Below are positions 52,193 through 58,616 of a stretch of DNA of 64,000 nt, piece by piece. The translations under genes and the position numbers were made by a program. The stretch is taken from contig NZ_JACEFB010000018.1 of assembly GCF_013694095.1 (NCBI RefSeq), positions 1-64,000 on the forward strand, read 5' to 3'. Numbering within the stretch: position 1 is the first letter of the stretch; each line of letters opens with the position of its first letter. This stretch comes from Thermogemmata fonticola. GTDB taxonomy: Bacteria > Planctomycetota > Planctomycetia > Gemmatales > Gemmataceae. The notes below the pieces were generated by a model that did not search any database, was not told the origin of the DNA, and saw nothing but the letters and a program-made list of their open reading frames with translations.

Positions 52193-52376
52193 CAAGTGCT
52201 CCCCTCGGAAAAGCGCTCGTTCCCTCCGGCAAACACCGGGAACCAATGCATACCGGTGTCGAAGCGAAGGAGCAGGAACGGCGCGGTCGGGTATCGAAAC
52301 GGGTCCGCTGGATCGCACCGAGAACGAAGAAAGAAAGGGCGCAGGCCGATCCGCCGATCTCCGTCGCCCTGGGCTT

Positions 52377-53213
52377 TCAGTCGCCGCAGAGGCAGTCGCC
52401 GAGTTTGGCCAAGGCTTCGTTTTCGATCTGGCGGACGCGCTCGCGGGTCAATCCCAGGCGTTCGCCGATCTCTTTGAGGGTCTTTGGCTCTTCGTCGTCG
52501 AGTCCAAAGCGCATGCGCAGGACGGCGGCTTCGCGCGGGTCCATCTTGTCCAAAAGCTCCATGACCGTTTGCAGGTCGTCCGTCTCGACCATTTCGGTGT
52601 CCGGGGTCTTGGAGCGGCTGTCCGTGAGGATTTCCTCGATGCTCCAGCCGTCGTCTTGGGGATCGGGTTGGGGCAAGGCGTTGTAGACGCGGATGGCTTT
52701 TTTGATGATGTTGAGTTTTTTGCGGGGCAGGCCCATGAAACGGGCGACTTCCTCGTGGGTGGGAGGCCGGCCCAACTCATCCTGGAGGTGGTTGGTCGCG
52801 CGCCGCCACTTGGCAAGCAGTTCCATCATGTAAGCCGGAATGCGGATCGTCTTGGCCGTATTGACCAAGGCCCGCTTGATGCTCTGCTTGATCCAGTAGC
52901 TGGCATAGGTGGAAAAACGGGTATTCATGTTGGGGTCGAACCCCTCGACCGCCCGGAGCAGCCCCAGGTTCCCTTCCTCGATCAGGTCCTGGAGGGACAA
53001 GCCCTTGCCGACGTAGCTGCGGGCGATGTTAACCACCAGGCGGAGGTTGGCGCGCACCATCTGGTCGCGGGCTTCGATGTCCCCTTGACTGATGCGGCGG
53101 GCCAGCTCTTTTTCCTCCTCGGCGGAAAGTAGGGCCGTGGAGTTGATTTCCCGCAGATAGGTTTCCAGAGGAGATTGGACAGCATCCGAGCGTTGGCGTC
53201 GCAATCGCGTCAT
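52377..53213 (-). CDS. RNA polymerase sigma-70 family factor (RpoD/SigA-type)
   Basis: A 278-residue primary-type sigma factor lacking the long region 1.1. Region 1.2: SPLETYLREINSTALLSAEE. Region 2: RLVVNIARSYVGKGLSLQDL, IEEGNLGLLRAVEGFD and RFSTYASYWIKQSI, which contact core enzyme and the -10 element. Region 3: RIPAYMMELLAKWRRA. Region 4: LKEIGERLGLTRERVRQIE, the -35-binding helix-turn-helix. Length and gaps fit group 2 sigma factors (SigB/RpoS-like class) or a compact SigA, both common in planctomycetes. ATG 53213 with AAGGA about ten bases upstream. Confidence 0.93.
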   Translation of the reverse strand: MTRLRRQRSDAVQSPLETYLREINSTALLSAEEEKELARRISQGDIEARDQMVRANLRLVVNIARSYVGKGLSLQDLIEEGNLGLLRAVEGFDPNMNTRFSTYASYWIKQSIKRALVNTAKTIRIPAYMMELLAKWRRATNHLQDELGRPPTHEEVARFMGLPRKKLNIIKKAIRVYNALPQPDPQDDGWSIEEILTDSRSKTPDTEMVETDDLQTVMELLDKMDPREAAVLRMRFGLDDEEPKTLKEIGERLGLTRERVRQIENEALAKLGDCLCGD

Positions 53214-53283
53214 GAACGGGCTTCCTTGTCAGGTCCAGCGGGCCAATCCTGGGTGCCCGGAGACTTTCCCGGCCCAACGGCCT

Positions 53284-53514
53284 TCAGCCTCCGTGCGCCA
53301 CAACGTATCGACCGCTGGCACGTTCCATAGGTAATCCGGGAACGTTAGAAGCGCCGGCAGAGGGGGGAAACGACCGGCATGGCTCGCACACGTCGCACAA
53401 TCGGAACGTCGCCTCGGCCTGACCCGACGCCACGCTGGCGGCTGCGAGTACCGCTGGGCGACCGATTGCACGGTTCCTGACGATCGGACGAGTTATCGCC
53501 AGGACAACGTCCAT
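53284..53514 (-). CDS. possible small protein upstream of the sigma factor
   Basis: A 76-residue frame with an ATG at 53514 and GGGAG eight bases upstream, ending about 70 bases before the sigma-factor start. A fair promoter lies 77 bases upstream (53591-53618). The product has a hydrophobic N-terminal third (MDVVLAITRPIV, AVLAAASVA) and a Cys cluster (LCDVCEPC). It could be a leader peptide or regulator of the sigma gene, or a chance frame. No family is recognised. Confidence 0.33.
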   Translation of the reverse strand: MDVVLAITRPIVRNRAIGRPAVLAAASVASGQAEATFRLCDVCEPCRSFPPSAGASNVPGLPMERASGRYVVAHGG

Positions 53515-53590
53515 GATAAAAGCTCCCGGCGGGACTTCAACTCTTTTTTCCCCTTTTGGCAGGATTTCCTCCCGCCTCGAAACACTCCTC

Positions 53591-53618
53591 TTGATATCTG
53601 CCCCAGACTTTTTGCCAA
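53591..53618 (-). promoter_or_regulatory. candidate sigma-70 promoter for the sigma-factor transcript
   Basis: On the minus strand TTGGCA (53618-53613) and TATCAA (53596-53591) are 16 bases apart, in an A/T-rich island unlike its surroundings. The expected start is near 53584, giving a leader of about 370 bases to the sigma gene. Confidence 0.45.
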
Positions 53619-53849
53619 AGGCATAATCGAAGGTTTTTGACTTTTGTTGCCTGGTTTTTCTCTTTTCTCAAATCCGGCCTCTCCTCAGAAACTTATGCAG
53701 CCTCGTCCCACCGGCGGCCCCTTGAAAGCTCCGCTTCCCTGCTCTGATCGAGGCGTTCTAACTTTCGGCACACTCACCCTGGAAGCCAACCCCTGGCCCG
53801 GAGGCAAAGGCGGAGCAAACGCAGACGGAGCAGACGCAGACAGAGCGAA

Positions 53850-55328
53850 TCAAGGCGGTGTGGCACCGCTTGGTCTTGCGTCGGCGGGCATCGCGGCGTC
53901 AGGGGAAGCGGGTGGCGGGAAGCGGTGGAGGAACTCGGCGGTGAGCCGTTCGGCTTCCTCGGCGCAGTCATTGAGGGCGATGCCGCGGTAGGCGTTGCCG
54001 GAGAGGAACAGGTGGGGCCAGCGTTGCACGGCAGCATCGAGACGTTGCAAGCGGGCTAGATGGCCGATTTCGTACTGGGGAATCGCCCGCGGATAGCGGA
54101 TGATGCGGACGAAAGCCGGGGGGGCTTGCACGTGGAGGACTTGGGCCATTTCCTGCTGCACGGCGCGCAGGAGGGTTTGGTCGTCCCAGTCCAGGATGTC
54201 GCCGCGCTGGACACCGCCGCAGAGCGCCCGCCACAGGACCATGCCCGCCGGGGCACGCTCCGGGAAGATCGCGGAGCACCACTGGACGCCAAGGACATCG
54301 CGCCTTTGGCTTTGGGGAGCAATGTAGCCGAAACCGTCCGGCACCTGGGGGCAATCGACCTGGCGATACCCCAGGGCCACGACCGCGATGCGATTGTAGG
54401 GGATGGCGGCGACTTCCGCGGCGAGGGGCGGATCGAGTGGGGCGAGCAATTCCGCCTGAGCATAGGCCGGGCAGGCAAGTACGACAGCGTCCGCTTCGAG
54501 GGGAGGCGAACCGGTGCTGTGGAGGAGCCAGCGGGGCGCTGGACCATTGCCCGTGGCCAGTTGCAGGGCGGTCACCGCAACTCCCAAGCGCAGGGAACCG
54601 CCCAGAGCCTGGACGAGGGCGTCGATAAGGCGTTGCAAACCTTCGCGGAAAGACCACAACTGGGGCGGCGACGGCGGCGGTTGGCCCGCCCGGCGCGCTT
54701 GCCGCTTCCGCTCGCGCGCGTGCCGAATCAGTCCGCGAATGATGCTGCCGTACTGCTGCTCCAGGGCCACGATGCGGGGGAAGCAAGCCGCCATGCTCAA
54801 CCGCCGGGGATCGCCCCCCTGGATGCCAGTGACCAGGGCATCCGCGAAGAGATCAGCCGCCTCCCGCCCGGCCCTTCGGGCCACGAAGTCGTAGACGGAC
54901 TCGTCCGCCTCGGCGGCGGAAGGCCGGCGCGGGCGCCGCCACAGTTCCGCCAGCAGGTCCCTCTTCCCGCGCCAGGATAACAGCGGGGTGGCCAGCAGGC
55001 CGAGCGGGCCGTTGGGCAAGCGGTAGAGCCGCCCGTGGACGCAGAGGAAGCGGAAGCGCCGGCTGCCGCGGCTGGCTGGGACAAGTTGATCGCTCAATCC
55101 GAGGGCTTGCACCAAGCGGGGCAGCGCCGGGGTGCGATCGAGGAAGCCATTCGGCCCCCGTTCGACACGGTAGCCGTGGACTTCGTCCGTCCCCACATTT
55201 CCGCCGGCCCGCTCCCGCGCCTCCAGGACCACGACGTCCAGATGGGCCGCACGCCGCTGGAGCCAGAAGGCCGTGGCCAGGCCGGTCAGGCCGCCGCCCA
55301 CAATCGCAATCCGTGGCATGAGCACCAT
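53850..55328 (-). CDS. hemG: protoporphyrinogen/coproporphyrinogen oxidase (HemY type)
   Basis: A 492-residue FAD enzyme of the oxygen-dependent HemY/PPOX family acting near the end of haem synthesis. The dinucleotide-binding start is RIAIVGGGLTGLATAFWL; ERAGGNVGTDEVHGYRVERG and GPNGFLDRTP follow. The PPOX-typical segment is ESVYDFVARRAGREAADLF with VTGIQGGDPRRLSM. The C-terminal FAD block is LFLSGNAYRGIALNDCAEEA. Whether it oxidises protoporphyrinogen or coproporphyrinogen III cannot be told. Start ATG 55328 or 55319; neither has a strong ribosome-binding site. No other haem gene adjoins. Confidence 0.92.
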   Translation of the reverse strand: MVLMPRIAIVGGGLTGLATAFWLQRRAAHLDVVVLEARERAGGNVGTDEVHGYRVERGPNGFLDRTPALPRLVQALGLSDQLVPASRGSRRFRFLCVHGRLYRLPNGPLGLLATPLLSWRGKRDLLAELWRRPRRPSAAEADESVYDFVARRAGREAADLFADALVTGIQGGDPRRLSMAACFPRIVALEQQYGSIIRGLIRHARERKRQARRAGQPPPSPPQLWSFREGLQRLIDALVQALGGSLRLGVAVTALQLATGNGPAPRWLLHSTGSPPLEADAVVLACPAYAQAELLAPLDPPLAAEVAAIPYNRIAVVALGYRQVDCPQVPDGFGYIAPQSQRRDVLGVQWCSAIFPERAPAGMVLWRALCGGVQRGDILDWDDQTLLRAVQQEMAQVLHVQAPPAFVRIIRYPRAIPQYEIGHLARLQRLDAAVQRWPHLFLSGNAYRGIALNDCAEEAERLTAEFLHRFPPPASPDAAMPADARPSGATPP

Positions 55329-55668
55329 TGTAGCAGCCGTCCATCCAGCAGGCAGGCCAGGGGAAGCACCGAAGTGCCAAAGTTTACAAGTGAGACGAAA
55401 CAGCAAATCCCCTGCCTGAGGCGGGATGAGCATGTTCTCGTGAGTGTGTTCTATGCTTGAGGAGCAGGCGGTGCCGGCCACGCCCTTCCCCCTGGGGGGT
55501 TCAACCGCATGCACCCGCGAGTCCGCCGCCACACCCCCTTTCGCCCCGGACCGGGTCCGCTCCACGGCTACGCAGGATGACCTGAAACCGCCCCGCGGGA
55601 TCGCCCGGACACCGCGGGATCACCCGGACACCGCGGGATCGCCCGGACAGCGCAGGAAAGGGAGAAGC
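55329..55668. other. divergent gap with 19-bp array
   Basis: Between the oxidase gene and the zinc-ribbon gene. It contains the array at 55595-55651; its last diverged copy merges with the ribosome-binding site of the zinc-ribbon gene. No gene is seen. Confidence 0.4.
55595..55651. repeat. 19-bp tandem repeat, 3 copies plus a diverged fourth
   Basis: GCGGGATC(G/A)CCCGGACA starts at 55595, 55614 and 55633; a fourth, GCAGGA, begins at 55652 and leads into the GGGAG ribosome-binding site. Confidence 0.88.
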
Positions 55669-56763
55669 ATGCAACTATACTGTCCAACTTGTGCGATGGT
55701 GTTTCCGGGTGCCACGCGCTGCCCGCGCTGCGGCGGAATCCTCTTGATGCCGCATGAATTGGCCCCTACCGATCAGCCGCTGTTGACCCGTATGCACCAG
55801 GGCGGACCGGAGGAAGGAAGCCTGGCACGCCGCTTAGGCGTGGGGCTGGGGCTAAGTGTCGGCTGTTATCTCGGCTTGCGGGAAATCTGGCACAGCATTC
55901 CCCTTTTTGGGGGAAGCGATCCGCAGCAATGGTCCACCAGCTTCGCTGGGCTGATCAGTCTCTATGCCGCGCAAGCGATCGCGGTGGCAGTCGGCGGGGT
56001 GGTGGTGGCAGCGGCTCGACCGCACGGCTACACCTTGGGGTTGTTCCTGGGGCTGGGCAGCGGTGCGCTGTTTTTCCTTTGGGAAGTGCAGCAGAATGCG
56101 GCGATGCGGCAATCCCCCTTGCTGCTCCAGATCCCCCTGGTGGCCTGGGTGGGGCTGCTCGCGGGCTGGGTGGGGGAGCGGCTCTGGCCGCCACCGCCGG
56201 CGTTGGAATTGCCCCAGCCGCGCTCCAGTCTGCTCAGTTCTTTGCAGTTCAGCCGCTCGGTGGTGCACACACCGCCGTCGGCGCCGCCGACCCGCTGGTT
56301 CCGCATTCTGGCCGGGGCCACGCTGGCGGTCGCCCTGCTGGTTAGCGCGGATACCATTCGCCAGGCGGTGCAGCAATACTCCCTAGGGCTGTTCCAGGCC
56401 CCAGGGATCGGCCAGGCTCAGTTTTTGAGCTGGCTGATCGCCCTATTCGGCTTGTTCCTGGGCGGGGTGTTTGCTGCGGCGGGCAGTCCGGCGGGATTGC
56501 GCCACGGAGCGTTCACGGGTCTGCTGGCCGCCCCGGTCGTATTGGCCTTTGCCATGCAGCAGGACGCCCTGCCCACACCGCTGGAATACACCCTCACCCG
56601 TGCGGGGCTAGCCGGCGTACCGTTGAGCGATCCGATCGCCGCCGCTTTAGTCCTCGGCGGGATTCTGGCTAGCTGCACGCTGGGAGGATGGTTCGGCTCG
56701 GCTTTGTTTCCCCCGCTGGTGCCACCGGCCTTACGCCGCCCGATCCGCCACGAGATGGCCTGA
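55669..56763 (+). CDS. zinc-ribbon multispanning membrane protein
   Basis: A 364-residue protein. The N-terminal zinc ribbon is formed by YCPTCAMVFPGATRCPRCGG (two CxxC pairs). About eight hydrophobic segments follow, including GVGLGLSVGCYLGL, AIAVAVGGVVVAAA, LGLFLGLGSGALFFLW, VAWVGLLAGWVG, LAVALLVSA, LIALFGLFLGGVFAAAG and ALVLGGILASCTLGGWFG. Glycine-rich spacing suggests two related halves. It is probably an inner-membrane protein; no transporter signature is recognised. ATG 55669 has GGGAG six bases upstream. It is followed after 318 bases by the second Ser/Thr kinase on the same strand. Confidence 0.72.
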   Translation: MQLYCPTCAMVFPGATRCPRCGGILLMPHELAPTDQPLLTRMHQGGPEEGSLARRLGVGLGLSVGCYLGLREIWHSIPLFGGSDPQQWSTSFAGLISLYAAQAIAVAVGGVVVAAARPHGYTLGLFLGLGSGALFFLWEVQQNAAMRQSPLLLQIPLVAWVGLLAGWVGERLWPPPPALELPQPRSSLLSSLQFSRSVVHTPPSAPPTRWFRILAGATLAVALLVSADTIRQAVQQYSLGLFQAPGIGQAQFLSWLIALFGLFLGGVFAAAGSPAGLRHGAFTGLLAAPVVLAFAMQQDALPTPLEYTLTRAGLAGVPLSDPIAAALVLGGILASCTLGGWFGSALFPPLVPPALRRPIRHEMA

Positions 56764-57081
56764 TTTCTCCTCGACCGGCGGGAAAGGGATCGTTCAGGGC
56801 GGCCTTTTTAGGAGCTACTGCTTGCCTAAGAGCCATCGCTTACGTAAGGGCCACCGCTTATGTAAGAGCCATCGCTTGCGGGGCCGAAGGAACTGCCGGT
56901 CGGCTTTCTCGGCAAGCGTGAAAAATTGCGGCGGGGGTACAACCGCGGGGGAAAGGAACCATTTTCCGAGTTGGCGTGCGAAGAATCTGGCTGCTAGACT
57001 TGTGTGATGGTTCAGAGCAGCCTGGGGTTTCCCTGGGGTTTCCCGCAGGGCCGGCCTGAGCCAGGGAGCAGGTATCTCTTC
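56764..57081. other. gap upstream of the second Ser/Thr kinase
   Basis: Holds the 18-bp array at 56814-56885. The kinase frame is open from 57004, but the segment 57004-57081 is probably leader. A weak A/T-rich stretch at 56985-57010 may be promoter. Confidence 0.4.
56814..56885. repeat. 18-bp degenerate tandem repeat, 4 copies
   Basis: Units at 56814, 56832, 56850 and 56868 share GCCA(T/C)CGCTTACGTAAG with an exact 18-base step. The unit core TTACGTAAG is itself palindromic. Confidence 0.82.
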
Positions 57082-58422
57082 ATGATCGGACGCATCTTTT
57101 TGGGGCGGTACGAAGCCCGCCGCTTGCTGGGCGAGGGGGGGATGGGGCGGGTCTATCTCGCCCGGCAGGTGGACACCGGACGGGATGTCGTCGTCAAAGT
57201 CATGCATGAGCAGATCGCCCATGACCCCAAGTTCCGCGACCGCTTCGAGCGGGAGATGGAGCTAATGCGGCGCTTCCGCCATCCCGGCGCGGTGCAACTG
57301 TACGAAGCCGACCTGAACAATCCCACCGGCCCTTGCCTGGTCATGGAGTACGTCAAAGGGGTGAACCTGGAGACCCTGCTGGCCCGCAGCGGGCGGATGA
57401 GTCCGGCACGCGTCGGACGGATCATCGGCGAATTGTGCGAAGTGCTCCAGGCCGCCCACGATGAAAACATCATCCACCGCGATCTCAAGCCGGCCAACCT
57501 CATGATCATCGACCCGGACACTCCTCGCGAGCGGGTCAAGGTCATGGACTTCGGCCTGGCCAAACTCCTGGATAAAGAGGACTTGATCAAGAAGGTCACC
57601 GACACCAACGTGGATTTCGCCGTGGGCACGCCGGGGTACATCTGCCCGGAGCAGGTACGGGGCGAAGAGATGGACCACCGCGGCGACATCTACTCGGTCG
57701 GCGTCATCATGTACGAGCTGCTCACGGGCCGCCTGCCCTTTGTGGGGGGCAGCAGCATGGACATTCTACTGGCCCATGCGACGGAGCCGCCGCCCCGCTT
57801 CGCCGAAATCGGCCTCAAAGGGGTGGTGCCGCCGGAGATCGAAGAGCTGGTCTTGCAATGCCTAGCCAAGGACCCGGCGGATCGGCCCCAGCAAGCCCGC
57901 GACCTGGCCGAACGCTACGACACCGCCCTGGTCCGCTGGGAAAGCCAACAGGAGGAACGCCTGGCCCGGCAGCGGCCCCAACCCGGCTCCAGCCACCTGC
58001 TCCCGGTCAGTCCTTCCACGCCCACCCCGCCGCCTCGCAGCTCCACGGCTGAAGGCAGCGACGCCCTCACCTTCCAAATGGAAGCCTGGCTCCCCGAACG
58101 GATCGCCTTGATGAAACTCCGCGGCTTCGTCTATGACGCTGGCGGCGAAGTGCTCGACAGCCAACCGGGATGCGTGGTCGTCCGGCTCGGCGGCAAACGT
58201 ACCGGCTTGTCCTGGTTCGGCCTTGCCCGCCGTGCTACCGGACCTCTCGATGTCGAATTGCACCTGACCCACGCCCATCCCCAGGAACCCAACCGCCTGA
58301 CCGTCCAGGTCGTCTTCCGTCCCTCCCATCCCAGCTTGCTGGACGATCCCCAGTGGCAAAAGCGCTGCTCCGACGTCTTCGTGCAACTGCGCTCCTACCT
58401 CATGGGCCGGGTCACGTCCTGA
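57082..58422 (+). CDS. Ser/Thr protein kinase with unrecognised C-terminal domain
   Basis: A 446-residue soluble Hanks-type kinase. Kinase domain about 8-275: glycine loop LGEGGMGRVYLA, Lys in VVVKVMHE, catalytic loop NIIHRDLKPANLMII, metal site VMDFGLAKLL and GTPGYICPEQ. The HRD motif is intact, unlike the other kinase in this window. A Pro/Thr/Ser-rich linker (about 290-330) joins a beta-rich C-terminal region of about 115 residues (GFVYDAGGEVLDSQPGCVVV, FGLARRATGPLDVELHLTHA) that is not a PASTA, TPR or WD domain. No membrane segment is present. ATG 57082 is preferred because it starts just before the kinase fold; GTG 57004 and ATG 57007 are alternatives. Confidence 0.87.
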   Translation: MIGRIFLGRYEARRLLGEGGMGRVYLARQVDTGRDVVVKVMHEQIAHDPKFRDRFEREMELMRRFRHPGAVQLYEADLNNPTGPCLVMEYVKGVNLETLLARSGRMSPARVGRIIGELCEVLQAAHDENIIHRDLKPANLMIIDPDTPRERVKVMDFGLAKLLDKEDLIKKVTDTNVDFAVGTPGYICPEQVRGEEMDHRGDIYSVGVIMYELLTGRLPFVGGSSMDILLAHATEPPPRFAEIGLKGVVPPEIEELVLQCLAKDPADRPQQARDLAERYDTALVRWESQQEERLARQRPQPGSSHLLPVSPSTPTPPPRSSTAEGSDALTFQMEAWLPERIALMKLRGFVYDAGGEVLDSQPGCVVVRLGGKRTGLSWFGLARRATGPLDVELHLTHAHPQEPNRLTVQVVFRPSHPSLLDDPQWQKRCSDVFVQLRSYLMGRVTS

Positions 58423-58510
58423 AACCGATTCGCGGCTATCGCACCGCGCCGCTTTCGATCGCGTCTGACCTAGTCCGCTCCGTTTGTCCTTCCCTCAATC
58501 ATCCTCGTCT

Positions 58511-58534
58511 TCTGAGGCAGAGTCTGAGGCAGAG
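58511..58534. repeat. 12-bp perfect direct repeat, 2 copies
   Basis: TCTGAGGCAGAG twice in a row between the converging kinase and TolC-family genes. Confidence 0.8.
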
Positions 58535-58616
58535 ACGGAAAGGACAACGAATGCGTCCGCAGGAGTAAGAGGCGAGGCGCTTGGAAGGTCGCCGTCCGGC
58601 TCGCTGTGGGCAGCGG

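Larger units (their letters stand above)
53214..53849. other. 636-bp gap between hemY-like gene and sigma-factor gene
   Basis: Holds the candidate promoter (53591-53618), the possible small frame (53284-53514) and an A/T-rich stretch (53535-53690). At 53800-53850, just past the end of the oxidase gene, AGAC/GGAGC repeats of 9-12 bases are seen. Confidence 0.4.
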
